64,000 bases of DNA from Leifsonia shinshuensis (GTDB lineage: Bacteria > Actinomycetota > Actinomycetes > Actinomycetales > Microbacteriaceae), in assembly GCF_013410375.1 (NCBI RefSeq), contig NZ_JACCFL010000001.1, positions 2,790,001-2,854,000 of the forward strand, in the 5' to 3' direction. Shown here in pieces: positions 44,065-54,882 of this stretch. How positions within the stretch are numbered: position 1 is the first letter of the stretch; the number at the start of each line of letters is the position of its first letter. Below the pieces are notes generated by a model. It was not told the DNA's origin and did not search any database. It saw nothing but the letters and a program-made list of their open reading frames with translations. A program made the position numbers and the translations under genes.

Positions 44065-45195
44065 CTACGCGTCGAGGCGCATCATCCAGCCGTGGCGGTC
44101 GCGCTCGCGGCCGTACTGGATGTCGGTGAGCTCCTTGCGCAGCGACATCGTCAGCTCCCCGGGAGGAGCGGTGATGTCGCCGACCGTGAACGTGTCGGAC
44201 TTCAGCTCGCCGATCGGCGTGATGACCGCCGCGGTGCCGCAGGCGAACACCTCGACGATGTCGCCGGACTCCACGCCGTCGCGCCACTCGTCGATCGTCA
44301 CGCGGCGACGCTCCACCGTGTGGCCGCGGTCGCGCGCGAGCTGCAGCACCGAGTCGAGCGTGATGCCCTCGAGGATGCTGTCCGAGTCGGGCGTGACCAG
44401 GGTGCCGTCCTTGTAGACGAGCACCACGTTCATGCCGCCGAGCTCCTCGATGTACTTCCCCTCCACCGAGTCGAGGAAGAGCACCTGCGCACAGCCGTGC
44501 TCGTACGCCTCGGCCTGCGGGAGCAGGCTGGAGGCGTAGTTGCCGCCGGTCTTCGCGGCGCCGGTGCCGCCCTTGCCCGCGCGCGACCAGTGGTCGGACA
44601 GCCAGATGGACACCGGGGCAACGCCGCTCGGGAAGTACGCGCCCGCGGGGCTGGCGATCAGGTAGTACGCGACCTTGTTGGCCGGGCGCACCCCGAGGAA
44701 CGCCTCCTTGGCGAACATGAACGGGCGCAGGTAGAGGCTGGTCTCCTCGCGGTCCGGCACCCAGTCGCCGTCCACCGCGACGAGCTGCTTGAGCGAGTCG
44801 AGGAAGTGCTCGACGGGCAGTTCCGGCAGCGCCAGGCGGTAGGCGGAGCGCTGCATGCGGGCGGCGTTCGCCTCCGGGCGGAAGCTCCAGATCGAGCCGT
44901 CGGCGTGGCGGTACGCCTTGAGCCCCTCGAAGATCTCCTGCGCGTAGTGCAGCACGGCGGCCGACGGCTCCAGCTGGATGGGCCCGTACGGGGAGACCCG
45001 GGGCCGGTGCCAGCCGCCCTTGGCCGACCAGCACAGGTCGACCATGTGGTCGGTGAAGTAGTTGCCGAAGCCGGGGTTCGCGAGGATCTCCTCGCGCTCC
45101 GCCGCGCTGCGCGCCGACTCGTTGCGCGTGACGTTCCAGAGGAGGCCGGCGGTCTCGGAGGGTCCGGAGGTGAGGTTGATGCTGGTGGAGGTCAT
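44065..45195 (-). CDS. ilvE: Branched-chain amino acid aminotransferase (376 aa)
   Basis: This fold-type IV PLP enzyme carries the signature AYRHADGSIWSFRPEANAAR and the Schiff-base Lys in AAKTGGNYASSL at about residue 208. It has the length and order of the IlvE-II type (376 aa). It makes the last step of Leu, Ile and Val synthesis from the oxoacids. The gene follows leuB on the same strand with a gap of 22 bases, so they are probably cotranscribed. Confidence 0.95.
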   Translation of the reverse strand: MTSTSINLTSGPSETAGLLWNVTRNESARSAAEREEILANPGFGNYFTDHMVDLCWSAKGGWHRPRVSPYGPIQLEPSAAVLHYAQEIFEGLKAYRHADGSIWSFRPEANAARMQRSAYRLALPELPVEHFLDSLKQLVAVDGDWVPDREETSLYLRPFMFAKEAFLGVRPANKVAYYLIASPAGAYFPSGVAPVSIWLSDHWSRAGKGGTGAAKTGGNYASSLLPQAEAYEHGCAQVLFLDSVEGKYIEELGGMNVVLVYKDGTLVTPDSDSILEGITLDSVLQLARDRGHTVERRRVTIDEWRDGVESGDIVEVFACGTAAVITPIGELKSDTFTVGDITAPPGELTMSLRKELTDIQYGRERDRHGWMMRLDA

Positions 45196-45217
45196 TGAGT
45201 GTCCTTTGTGCGATGCG

Positions 45218-46288
45218 TCAATTCTGCGCCACGCGGGCCGCGATCGCGTCGCCGATCTCGGAGGTCGTGCGCGTCGGGTCCGTGGACGATCGGCCGCTGC
45301 GGGCGGCCAGGTCGGACGTCACCGCCTGCTCGACCCGCTCGGCGAGCTCCCGGGCGCCCAGGTGGCGGAGGAGGAGCGCGACGGAGAGGATCGCGGCGGT
45401 GGGGTCGGCCTTCTGCTGGCCGGCGATGTCGGGAGCCGATCCGTGAACCGGTTCGAACATGCTCGGGAATTCACCCGCGGGGTTGATGTTGCCCGAGGCG
45501 GCCAGTCCGATGCCGCCGCTGATCGCGGCCGCGAGGTCGGTGAGGATGTCGCCGAAGAGGTTGTCCGTGACGATCACATCGAATCTAGCAGGATCCGTGA
45601 CCAGGAAGATCGTCGCCGCGTCCACGTGCAGGTAGTCGACGGCCACCTCCGGGTGCTCGGCGGCGACGGCGTCCACGATGCGCTTCCAGAGCCCGCCCGC
45701 GAAGGTGAGCACGTTGGTCTTGTGCACGAGCGTCAGCTTCTTGCGGCGCTGCCCGGCCTGCTCGAACGCATAGCGGACGACGCGCTCCACGCCGTAGGCG
45801 GTGTTGACCGAGACCTCGTTGGCGATCTCGTGCGGCGTGCCCTGGCGGATCGCGCCGCCGTTGCCGACGTACGGGCCTTCGGTCCCCTCGCGGACGACGA
45901 CGAAGTCGACCTCGCCCGGGTTCGCCAGCGGGCTCGCGATGCCGGGGAACAGCGTGGTCGGGCGCAGGTTCACGTAGTGGTCGAGCGAGAACCGCAGCTT
46001 CAGCAGCAGCCCGCGCTCGATGTTCGCGCCGGCCAGCCGCGGGTCGCCCGGCTTGCCGCCGACCGCTCCGAGCAGGATGGCGTCGTGGCCGGCGATGGCC
46101 GCGAGGTCGTCGTCGGTGAGCACGTCGCCGGTCGCGAGGTACCGGTCGGCGCCGAGCGAGAAGTGGGTCTTCTCGAACGCGAGGTCGCTTCCGGCGGTGA
46201 CCGCGTCGAGCACCTTGACCGCCTCCGCGATCACCTCCGGACCGATTCCGTCCCCGGGGATGACGGCGAGTTGGACGGTTCTGCTCAT
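45218..46288 (-). CDS. leuB: 3-isopropylmalate dehydrogenase (356 aa)
   Basis: The NAD-dependent beta-decarboxylating dehydrogenase pattern is clear: [20 protein letters not shown] near the N-terminus, [34 protein letters not shown], and [14 protein letters not shown]. It converts 3-isopropylmalate to 2-oxoisocaproate in leucine synthesis. It is the first gene of the leuB-ilvE pair. Confidence 0.95.
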   Translation of the reverse strand: MSRTVQLAVIPGDGIGPEVIAEAVKVLDAVTAGSDLAFEKTHFSLGADRYLATGDVLTDDDLAAIAGHDAILLGAVGGKPGDPRLAGANIERGLLLKLRFSLDHYVNLRPTTLFPGIASPLANPGEVDFVVVREGTEGPYVGNGGAIRQGTPHEIANEVSVNTAYGVERVVRYAFEQAGQRRKKLTLVHKTNVLTFAGGLWKRIVDAVAAEHPEVAVDYLHVDAATIFLVTDPARFDVIVTDNLFGDILTDLAAAISGGIGLAASGNINPAGEFPSMFEPVHGSAPDIAGQQKADPTAAILSVALLLRHLGARELAERVEQAVTSDLAARSGRSSTDPTRTTSEIGDAIAARVAQN

Positions 46289-46363
46289 GACGCTCCTGCA
46301 CTGATCGGTGGGCGGACGGTTCCCCTACACACTATCGCCGCCGCACCGCCACCGCCTCGCGCC

Positions 46364-47938
46364 TCAGCCCCGCACGCGCCGCAGGGTGACCAGCGCCAGG
46401 ACCGCGGCCGTCAGCATCAGGCCGGCGCCGATGGAGGCCGTGAGCGCGATCCCGCTGTCGAACGCGTGCCGCGCCGAGGCCAGGAGCTCCGCCGCCGTCG
46501 CGGACGGGAGCGAGCCCGCGACCGTCACCGCGCCGCCGAGGGTGTCGGCGGCGGCAGTCGCGTCGGCGGGGCTCAGCCCGGCCGGCAGCACGATCGCGGC
46601 GCGGTAGGACGCGATGATGATGCTGCCCAGCGTCGCCGTGCCGAGCACGGCCCCGAGTTCGTAGGCCGTCTCGGAGACCGCGGACGCCGCGCCGGCCTTG
46701 TCGGCGGGCGCCGTCGAGACGATGAGCTCGTTCGAGACCGTCTCCGCCGCCCCGATGCCCGCGCCGAGCAGCACGAACGCCGCCAGCAGCACACCCCACG
46801 ACGCGTCCCCGCCGCTGACGGCGACGAGCACGTAGCCCGCCGCGGAGACGCAGAGCCCGCCCGCGATGACGAGGCCGGGCCGCAGGCGCCGCGCGACCGG
46901 CACGACGAGCAGGCCGGAGACGATCATCGTCGCGAGCCCCGGGAGCAGCACCATCCCCGCGCGCATCGGCGCCATCCCGAGCACGAGCTGCAGGTGCTGC
47001 GAGACGAAGAACAGGAAGCCGACCAGCGCGATGACGCTGAGCAGGTTGATGAGCACGGCCCCGCTGAACGCCGCCCGCCGGAACAGCCGCATGTCGAGCA
47101 TCGGGACCGGCCGCCGCAGCTGCCGCCGGACGAACAGCACACCGGCGGTGAGCCCGACCAGCACGGCGAGCACCGGGACGACCCCGAGCCCGTGCACGGC
47201 GAACTCCTTGATGCCGTAGACGATCGGCGCCATCGTCACCAGCGACAGCAGGATGGACACGACGTCCACCGGCCCCGGCGCCGGATCGCGCGACTCGCGC
47301 ACCAGCAGCGGCGTGAGCACCAGCAGCGGGATGAGCACGGGGACCGCGAGCAGGAACACCGAGCCCCACCAGAAGTGCTCGATCAGCAGGCCGCCCACGA
47401 TCGGCCCGAGCGCGGATCCCGCCGCGAAGCCCGCCGCCCAGATCGCGATGGCGACGCGGCGCTGCTCGCGGTCCTGGAAGACGCTGCGCAGCAGCGAGAG
47501 CGTCGACGGCATCAGCATGGCGCCGAAGACGCCGAGCAGCGCGCGGGCGCCGATCAGCAGCTCGGCGGTCGGGGCGAACGCGGCGGCCGCGGAGACGGCG
47601 GCGAAACCGGTGGCGCCGATCAGGAGGACCTTCCGGCGGCCGATGCGGTCCCCGAGGCTGCCCATCGCGACGAGGAGGCCCGCGAGCACCAGCGGGTAGA
47701 CGTCCACGATCCAGAGCATCTGGGTGGACGACGGCCGCAGCGCCTCGGTGATCGCCGGGAGGGCGAAGCCGAGGACGGTGTTGTCGACCGACACCAGGAG
47801 GACGGGGAGCATGAGGACGACCAGGGCGGCCCAGGCGCGCGCACCGGCGCGGGCCGGCGTCGGCGTCGGCGCGTGCAGCGTCTGGGCCGTCGTCTCGGCG
47901 GCGGCCGGCATGCGGTCGGGGCAGGTGGTCGAGGTCAT
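46364..47938 (-). CDS. MFS drug exporter, DHA2 (14-TM) type (524 aa)
   Basis: About 14 membrane helices and a length above 500 residues indicate the DHA2 subfamily. It has the motif GDRIGRRKVLLIG at about residue 96. The ATG at 47938 is chosen because it is closest to the operator, which is only four bases upstream. The divergent TetR gene is at 48053. The substrate is unknown; family members export dyes and antibiotics. Confidence 0.9.
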   Translation of the reverse strand: MTSTTCPDRMPAAAETTAQTLHAPTPTPARAGARAWAALVVLMLPVLLVSVDNTVLGFALPAITEALRPSSTQMLWIVDVYPLVLAGLLVAMGSLGDRIGRRKVLLIGATGFAAVSAAAAFAPTAELLIGARALLGVFGAMLMPSTLSLLRSVFQDREQRRVAIAIWAAGFAAGSALGPIVGGLLIEHFWWGSVFLLAVPVLIPLLVLTPLLVRESRDPAPGPVDVVSILLSLVTMAPIVYGIKEFAVHGLGVVPVLAVLVGLTAGVLFVRRQLRRPVPMLDMRLFRRAAFSGAVLINLLSVIALVGFLFFVSQHLQLVLGMAPMRAGMVLLPGLATMIVSGLLVVPVARRLRPGLVIAGGLCVSAAGYVLVAVSGGDASWGVLLAAFVLLGAGIGAAETVSNELIVSTAPADKAGAASAVSETAYELGAVLGTATLGSIIIASYRAAIVLPAGLSPADATAAADTLGGAVTVAGSLPSATAAELLASARHAFDSGIALTASIGAGLMLTAAVLALVTLRRVRG

Positions 47939-47942
47939 GACC

Positions 47943-47972
47943 ACTACTGTACCGTCCGGACGGTACAGTAGT
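47943..47972. promoter_or_regulatory. Perfect 30-bp palindromic TetR operator
   Basis: The left arm is ACTACTGTACCGTCC (47943-47957) and the right arm its exact complement. It is between the MFS gene and the TetR gene and only four bases upstream of the MFS start, so it would block transcription or early elongation of the exporter. Confidence 0.9.
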
Positions 47973-48052
47973 CAACGATCCGCGGCCGCGCGCCCCGCCC
48001 GCGCACCGCTGTGCGCACCGCTGAGCGTCCGCGTCGCGGCTAGCATGGCCCC

Positions 48053-48634
48053 ATGTCCTCCCCCGCCGCCCCGGCGTCCACCTCGTCCGCAGCCCCGTCG
48101 CGCTCGGCCCGCGATCGCATCCTCGACGCGTTCGAGGACCTGCTCGCCGAGCAGAGCGAGCGCGCTGCGACGCTCGAGGCCGTCGCCGCCCGGGCGGGCG
48201 TGTCCAAGGGCGGTCTGCTCTACCACTTCGCCTCGAAGGACGCGCTGGTCGACGGCGTTCTCGAACGCTTCGCCGCCGACCTCGCGCAGGACATCGAGCA
48301 CATGCGCGCCGCGCCGGACGGGCCGGTGGCGTACTTCCTGCGCACCTCCATCCCCTCGGACAACCGGCTGGAACGGGTGATCGTGGCGATCGCACGGCTG
48401 GCCCAGGCCTCGGACGCCCGCGCCAGCGACGCCCTCGCCGACGCGCAGCGCCAGTGGCTGAGCGAGCTGGAGGCCGTCGTCGGCGATCGGATGGTCGCGC
48501 GCACCATCATGCTGATCGGCGACGGGATGTACTACAACACGGCGCTGCTGCCCGCCGCGAACACCGTGCTCCGCGACGAGACCGACCTGCAGGAGCTGAT
48601 CGGCCTGGTCGAGCGCCTCAGCGCCCGGGACTGA
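48053..48634 (+). CDS. TetR-family regulator (193 aa)
   Basis: The HTH is at residues 19-66 (RDRILDAFEDLLAEQSERAA, then RAGVSKGGLLYHFASKDAL). The C-terminal domain is TetR_C-like. The gene is divergent from the DHA2 exporter across a perfect 30-bp palindrome, so it most likely represses that pump. Confidence 0.9.
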   Translation: MSSPAAPASTSSAAPSRSARDRILDAFEDLLAEQSERAATLEAVAARAGVSKGGLLYHFASKDALVDGVLERFAADLAQDIEHMRAAPDGPVAYFLRTSIPSDNRLERVIVAIARLAQASDARASDALADAQRQWLSELEAVVGDRMVARTIMLIGDGMYYNTALLPAANTVLRDETDLQELIGLVERLSARD

Positions 48635-48643
48635 GCCGGCCCC

Positions 48644-49915
48644 TCACGCGCCGCCCGCGGCGAGCAGCCGCAGCAGCGACCGCCGCGTCCGGTCGTCCTC
48701 CGCCGTCCCGATCGCGCGCCGCAGCTCGGCCTCCGACGCCGCGCGGTCGCCCGCCAGCCGCAGCAGCTCCGCCCGTGCCGCGTGCGCGCGCGAGGACAGC
48801 GGCCCGGCGAACAGGTCGGGCTCGGCGTCGAGCGCGGCCAGTGCGACCTCCGGTCCGGCGTCCGGGCTGTGGCCCAGCGCGACCAGGCGGCCGAGTCGTG
48901 CCGTCGCGCTCGGCCACACCTGCACCAGACCGTCGTAGAGCCGGACGATCGCCGGCCAATCGGTGGCCGCCCAGGTCGGCGCGATCGCGTGCAGCCCGGC
49001 GATGCCCGCCTGGAGCCCGTACCTGCCGTCCGCCCCGGGACCGGCCTCGCGGCCCGCGCCGTCCAGCGCGATCGTCGCCAGCCGCTCCCCCTCCACCATC
49101 ATCGCCACGTCCCAGCGCGTCCGGTCGGCCTCCCGCAGCGTCGCGAACTCGTCGTCGGCGGTCAGCCGGGTGGTCTGGCGCGCCTCGGTGAGCAGCAGCA
49201 GGCCGAGCAGGCCCGCACTCTCGGTGTCGTCCGCGACCCGGCGGGCGTCCCGCGCCAGGGCGATGGCGTCGGCGCGCAGCCGGCCGTCCGCGGTCGCATG
49301 GCCGACCGTGTAGAGCAGGTAGATCGTGGTCAGCGCGTCCGGCATCCGGGCCGCGACCGCCGCCCGATCGTCCAGGGCGAAGCGGATCCCCCGGTCGTGG
49401 ATGCGCTTCTTGGCCCGGGTGAGCCGAGCGGCCATCGTCGGCTCCGAGACGAGGAACGCGTCGGCGATCCGCGCGGTCGGCACGCCGCAGACGTGCCGGA
49501 GCGCCAGCGCGACGCGGGTCTCCGGCGCGAGGTCGGGATGCGCCACGAGAAGGATCAGGTCGAGCCGTTCGTCGCCGGTGAACACGGACCCGCCTCCCTC
49601 CTGCGCTCTCCGCTCCTCCGCCTCGGCCGCCGCGCTCTCGGCCCGTTCGCGCTCGGCCGCGAGCATCGGCGCAACCCGGCGCGCGGACCGCTCCCGGCGC
49701 ACCGCGTCGAGTGCGACGCGGCGGGCGACCGTAGTGATCCAGGCCGCGGGGTTCCGCGGCTCGCGGCCGCGCGCCGCCTCGGCGACCGCGCGCGCGAAGG
49801 CCTCCTGCACCGCGTCCTCGGCGAGCAGGAGATCGCCGGTCGTGCGCGCGACCGCGCCCAGGATGCGGGTGGCGTCCTCGCGGTAGGCACGCTCGATCCG
49901 GGTGGCCGCCGTCAC
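48644..49915 (-). CDS. ECF42-type sigma factor with C-terminal TPR-like domain (423 aa)
   Basis: Regions 2 and 4 are in the first 185 residues (EDAVQEAFARAVAEAARG; VCGVPTARIADAFLVSEPTM). The long C-terminal domain is helical and TPR-like and replaces the need for an anti-sigma factor in ECF42. The upstream neighbour on the same strand is a DGPF-motif protein, the constant partner of ECF42 sigma factors. The ATG at 49915 is used. Confidence 0.85.
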   Translation of the reverse strand: MTAATRIERAYREDATRILGAVARTTGDLLLAEDAVQEAFARAVAEAARGREPRNPAAWITTVARRVALDAVRRERSARRVAPMLAAERERAESAAAEAEERRAQEGGGSVFTGDERLDLILLVAHPDLAPETRVALALRHVCGVPTARIADAFLVSEPTMAARLTRAKKRIHDRGIRFALDDRAAVAARMPDALTTIYLLYTVGHATADGRLRADAIALARDARRVADDTESAGLLGLLLLTEARQTTRLTADDEFATLREADRTRWDVAMMVEGERLATIALDGAGREAGPGADGRYGLQAGIAGLHAIAPTWAATDWPAIVRLYDGLVQVWPSATARLGRLVALGHSPDAGPEVALAALDAEPDLFAGPLSSRAHAARAELLRLAGDRAASEAELRRAIGTAEDDRTRRSLLRLLAAGGA

Positions 49916-49964
49916 GGCCCGCGCCTTCGTGCGGTGCCCGTCATCGCGCCGCCCGGCTGCGTCC

Positions 49965-50330
49965 TCAGAGCACCGTGTCGAGCGCGAGGACCGGGTAGAG
50001 CTCCACCCAGCCTCCGGTCGGGACCAGCGCGGCCAGCTCCCTGGCCTGCTCCGGCGTCGCCGCGGTGTAGCTGTAGAAGCCGGTCAGGACCTCCGTGGTC
50101 TCCCCGAACGGCCCGTCGGTGATCAGCGGCGCGCCACCCGGCGTCGGCGTGATCTTGGCCGCGCGGGTGGCCGGCTGGAGGGCGCCGGTGGCGACGATCC
50201 GCTCACCGGCCGCGACCACGGCGTCCTGGAACGCCTTGTGGCCGGCCATGCCCGCCTGCCATTCCTCCGCCGTCATCGCCTCGGGGTCCCAGCTCGGCTC
50301 GCGGATGAGCAGGACGTACTCGTCGGACAT
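49965..50330 (-). CDS. DGPF/YCII-related protein (121 aa)
   Basis: The YCII-like alpha/beta fold has the diagnostic DGPFGETTEVLTGFY at about residues 71-85. The ATG at 50330 (MSDEYVLLIREP) has GGAGAC upstream. DGPF proteins are encoded next to ECF42 sigma factors and may be their targets. The biochemical role is not known. Confidence 0.85.
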   Translation of the reverse strand: MSDEYVLLIREPSWDPEAMTAEEWQAGMAGHKAFQDAVVAAGERIVATGALQPATRAAKITPTPGGAPLITDGPFGETTEVLTGFYSYTAATPEQARELAALVPTGGWVELYPVLALDTVL

Positions 50331-50447
50331 CGTGGTCTCCTCACGTCGTCGGAACGCCGCCCCGTGCGGGGCGACATTCCTATGACGCAAGTCAACAGCC
50401 GAAATCGACAGCGCGCGACAGCGGAGTTCCGAAGCCGACGCCGGAGC

Positions 50448-52040
50448 TCAGGACTCGGTGATGTCGATCTCCTGCATCAGGTCGGCCTTGATCGCGATCC
50501 GCACGGTCTCCAGCAGGCCCTCCGGGACGCGCGAGTCGACGGTCAGGACGCTGAGCGCCTTGCCGCCGGCGGACGTCCGGGCGATCTGCATGCCGGCGAT
50601 GTTGATCTTCGCCTCGCCGAACTCGTGGCCGTACACCGCGACGATGCCGGGGCGGTCGTCGTAGACCATGACGATCAGGTGCTCGGCGATCGGCACTTCG
50701 ACGTCGTAGCCGTTGATCTCGACGACCTTCTCGATCTGCTTCGTGCCGGTGAGCGTGCCGGAGACCGACACCTGCGAGCCGTCGCTGAGCGCGCCGCGCA
50801 GCGTGATCAGGTTGCGGTACTCCTCGCTCACCGAGTCGGTGATGAGGCGCACCTCGATGCCGCGCTGCTCGGCGAGGAGGGGCGCGTTCACGTAGGAGAC
50901 CGTCTCGGAGACGATGTTCGTGAAGATGCCCTTGAGCGCCGCCAGCTTGAGGACGCTCACGTCGTAGTCGACCAGCTCGCCGCGCACCTCGACGTCGATG
51001 CTGGTCAGCGGGCTGTGTGCGAGGCCGGAGAAGACCTGGCCCAGCTTCTCGACCAGCGGGATGCCCGGACGCACGTACGGGTCGATGACGCCGCCGGCGA
51101 CGTTGACCGCGTCGGGCACCAGCTCGCCGGAGAGCGCGAGGCGCACCGACTTGGCGACGGACACGCCCGCCTTCTCCTGGGCCTCGTCTGTGGACGCGCC
51201 GAGGTGCGGGGTGACGACGACGTTCTCGAGCTCGAGCAGCGGCGACTCGGTGGGCGGCTCGCTCACGAACACGTCGAGGCCGGCGCCGGCGATGCTGCCC
51301 GTGCTGAGCGCGCGGTAGAGCGCGTCCTCGTCGATCAGGCCGCCGCGGGCGACGTTGACGATGAACGCGGTCGGCTTCATCTGGGCGAGCTGGTCGTCGG
51401 AGATCATCCCGGTGGTCTCGGGCGTCTTCGGCATGTGGATGGTGATGAAGTCGGCGTCGGTGAGCAGCTCGTCCAGGCTCACGAGCTGGACGCCGAGCTG
51501 CTGCGCGCGGGCGCTGGTGACGTAGGGGTCGTACGCGATCACCTTGGTGCCGAACGCCTGCAGGCGGGCGGTGATGAGCGCGCCGATCCGGCCGAGGCCG
51601 ATGATGCCGACCGTCTTCTCGTAGAGTTCGACGCCGGTGTACTTGGAGCGCTTCCACTGCCCCTGCGCGAGCGCGCTGTGGGCGGCGGGGATGTGCCGGG
51701 CGAGGCTCAGGATGTGGCCGACGGTGAGCTCGGCGGCCGAGATGATGTTGGAGGTCGGCGCGTTGACGACCATGACGCCGGCGTTGGTCGCGGTCTTGAT
51801 GTCCACGTTGTCGAGGCCGACGCCCGCGCGGGCGATGACGCGCAGCTTCGGGGCGGCGGAGATGACCTCGGCGTCGACCTTGGTGGCGGAGCGCACCAGG
51901 ATGGCGTCCGCGTCGGAGACCGCGGAGAGGAGGGCGGGCCGATCGGTCCCGTCGACGTTGCGGATCTCGAAATCCGGCCCGAGGGCGTCGACGGTGGCGG
52001 GCGAAAGTTCTTCGGCGATCAGCACGACCGGCTTTGTCAC
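50448..52040 (-). CDS. serA: D-3-phosphoglycerate dehydrogenase (530 aa)
   Basis: The NAD-binding motif VGIIGLGRIGALITARLQAF is at about residues 144-163, the substrate Arg is in VARGGLIDEDAL, and the catalytic His is in TPHLGASTDEAQ. An intervening domain and a C-terminal ACT domain (from about 455) fit the long actinobacterial SerA with serine feedback. It catalyses the first step of serine synthesis. Confidence 0.95.
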   Translation of the reverse strand: MTKPVVLIAEELSPATVDALGPDFEIRNVDGTDRPALLSAVSDADAILVRSATKVDAEVISAAPKLRVIARAGVGLDNVDIKTATNAGVMVVNAPTSNIISAAELTVGHILSLARHIPAAHSALAQGQWKRSKYTGVELYEKTVGIIGLGRIGALITARLQAFGTKVIAYDPYVTSARAQQLGVQLVSLDELLTDADFITIHMPKTPETTGMISDDQLAQMKPTAFIVNVARGGLIDEDALYRALSTGSIAGAGLDVFVSEPPTESPLLELENVVVTPHLGASTDEAQEKAGVSVAKSVRLALSGELVPDAVNVAGGVIDPYVRPGIPLVEKLGQVFSGLAHSPLTSIDVEVRGELVDYDVSVLKLAALKGIFTNIVSETVSYVNAPLLAEQRGIEVRLITDSVSEEYRNLITLRGALSDGSQVSVSGTLTGTKQIEKVVEINGYDVEVPIAEHLIVMVYDDRPGIVAVYGHEFGEAKINIAGMQIARTSAGGKALSVLTVDSRVPEGLLETVRIAIKADLMQEIDITES

Positions 52041-52180
52041 GTGGCAGTTCCTTACGGGGAGGCTGGCTTGGGAGAAGACGCGCAGCAGTCGTCGGTGCGC
52101 GGGTTGCTTAACTCTAGCCGGAGCGCAACACCGCCTTTCGCCGCGTTACGGCCGGACGCCGCGTGTGGCCGGACCTCGCG

Positions 52181-52927
52181 TTACGGCCGGACGTCGCGAA
52201 CGGCCGCGACCGCCTCCCGGACGCTGATCGGGTCGGTGATGTCGTAAGCCGCGTCCCCGCCGCCTGGGCCGCTCGGCGCGCCGGACACCGACTCGCGCGC
52301 GGAGAGGTGCACCGCGTCGACGCCCGCGGCGATCAGCGCGTGGATGTCCTGCACGCGCACTCCCCCGCCGGCCATCACCTGCAGGCGCCCATCCACCCGC
52401 TGGGCCAGCGCCCGCAGCCCCTCGATCCCGTCGGCGCTGCGCTGGGCGCCGCCGGAGGTGAGGACGCGCGCGACGCCCAGCTGGGCGAGCGCGTCGCCCG
52501 CGCCGAGCGAGTCCGGCAGCGTGTCGAACGCGCGGTGGAACGTCACCTCCAGCCCGCCGGCCTCCCCGACGAACCGGGCGACGGCCTCCCGGTCGACCCT
52601 GCCCGCCTCGTCCAGCGCACCGACGACGACGCCGTCGGCGCCGGCCTCGCGGGCGAAGCGGATGTCGGCGACGATCGTGTCGAGCTCGTCGGAGTCGTAG
52701 ACGAAACCGCCCCCGCGCGGGCGGACGAGAACGTGGACGAAGCCGGTGCGGCCGTCCTCGCGCGCCTCCTCGACCGCCGCACGCACGAGCCCGGCCGACG
52801 GGGTCAGCCCGCCGAGGCCCAGCGCGACGCACAGCTCGACCCGGTCCGCCCCCTCCGCGAGTGCGACGCGCACTCCGGCGACGTCCTGGACGGCGATCTC
52901 GACGGCGGTGCGGCGCGGTTCGGGCAT
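52181..52927 (-). CDS. cutC: CutC-family protein (248 aa)
   Basis: The CutC TIM-barrel is recognisable: VEIAVQDVAGVRVALAEGAD, RVELC, VLVRPRGGGFVY, GVVVGALDEAGRVD, FHRAFDT, LTSGGAQRSADGIEGL and VMAGGGVRVQDI. The ATG at 52927 gives the family length. Its copper-homeostasis label comes from E. coli and its actual activity is uncertain. Confidence 0.9.
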   Translation of the reverse strand: MPEPRRTAVEIAVQDVAGVRVALAEGADRVELCVALGLGGLTPSAGLVRAAVEEAREDGRTGFVHVLVRPRGGGFVYDSDELDTIVADIRFAREAGADGVVVGALDEAGRVDREAVARFVGEAGGLEVTFHRAFDTLPDSLGAGDALAQLGVARVLTSGGAQRSADGIEGLRALAQRVDGRLQVMAGGGVRVQDIHALIAAGVDAVHLSARESVSGAPSGPGGGDAAYDITDPISVREAVAAVRDVRP

Positions 52928-53003
52928 GCGGCCACGATAGCGGCATTCCCGCCGCGGCGGCCCCGGCGTAACGTCGGCAGTGAGGTTCAGGGAGGAGGCC
53001 GTC

Positions 53004-53192
53004 ATGCAGGCGACGATCGGAGACCGGATCTGCATCCGGGGCACCCATGTCGAGTCCGCCGACCGCCACGGAGAGGTGGTCGAGGTGCGCGGGGAGGACG
53101 GCGCACCGCCGTACCTGGTCCGGTTCGACGACGGGCACGAGACGCTCGTCTACCCGGGCACGGACGCGGTCATCGAGCACAGCGCGGCGTGA
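53004..53192 (+). CDS. DUF1918 protein (62 aa)
   Basis: The product fits DUF1918: ATIGDRICIRGTHVESADRH, GEVVEVRG and YLVRFDDGHETLVYPGTDA, an SH3-like small barrel common in actinobacteria. The ATG at 53004 has GGGAGGAGG six bases upstream. Function unknown. Confidence 0.85.
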   Translation: MQATIGDRICIRGTHVESADRHGEVVEVRGEDGAPPYLVRFDDGHETLVYPGTDAVIEHSAA

Positions 53193-53200
53193 GACGGCGG

Positions 53201-53234
53201 ACGGGGCCGCACCGATCGTCCGGTGCGGCCCCGT
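53201..53234. terminator. Bidirectional terminator hairpin
   Basis: A perfect 14-bp stem (ACGGGGCCGCACCG / CGGTGCGGCCCCGT, loop ATCGTC) lies between the ends of the convergent DUF1918 gene and ilvC. Confidence 0.8.
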
Positions 53235-53266
53235 TCGTGCCGTCGTGCTGGTTCAGCGCGGCTGGA

Positions 53267-54367
<1,101 letters not shown>

Positions 54368-54877
54368 CTAGTTCTTGAAGACGCGCTCGGTGATGGACTT
54401 GCCGCCGCGGCCGATCGCGAGGAGGCCCGACTGGGCCATCTCCTTGATGCCGTACGGCTCCAGCACCTTGAGCAGCGCCTGGGTCTTGCCGCTGTCGCCG
54501 GTGACCTCGATGACGAGGGCGTCGGTGGCCACGTCGACGACGCGGGCGCGGAAGAGGTTGACCGCCTCCAGCACCTGGGAGCGGGTCGAGTTGTCGACCC
54601 GCACCTTGATCAGCAGGTGCTCGCGCTGGACCGACTGCGCCGGGTCCAGCTCCACGATCTTGATGACGTTGATCAGCTTGTTCAGCTGCTTGGTGACCTG
54701 CTCCAGCGGGAGGTCCTCCACGTCCACCACGACGGTGATGCGCGAGAGGCCGTCGACCTCGCTCGTGCCCACCGCCAGCGAGTGGATGTTGAAGCCGCGC
54801 CGTGCGAACAGGCCGGCGACCCGGGTCAGCAGACCGGGCTTGTCCTCGACGAGGAGGCTCAGAACGTGGGTGCTCAT
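54368..54877 (-). CDS. ilvN: Acetolactate synthase small subunit (169 aa)
   Basis: An N-terminal ACT domain (HVLSLLVEDKPGLLTRVAGL, RRGFNIHSLAVG) precedes a C-terminal ALS_ss domain ending GRGGKSITERVF. It binds valine and regulates IlvB. The start at 54877 lies five bases after the ilvB stop at 54883. Confidence 0.95.
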   Translation of the reverse strand: MSTHVLSLLVEDKPGLLTRVAGLFARRGFNIHSLAVGTSEVDGLSRITVVVDVEDLPLEQVTKQLNKLINVIKIVELDPAQSVQREHLLIKVRVDNSTRSQVLEAVNLFRARVVDVATDALVIEVTGDSGKTQALLKVLEPYGIKEMAQSGLLAIGRGGKSITERVFKN

Positions 54878-54882
54878 GGGGG

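Noticed and set aside
45062..47971. 969-codon plus-strand frame antisense to ilvE, leuB and the MFS gene
   Set aside because: It lies entirely opposite clear genes and is composed of Arg, Gly and Ala as expected from antisense GC-rich frames. The same holds for large antisense frames at 38802-40982, 49902-52247, 52163-54316 and 54802-56664.
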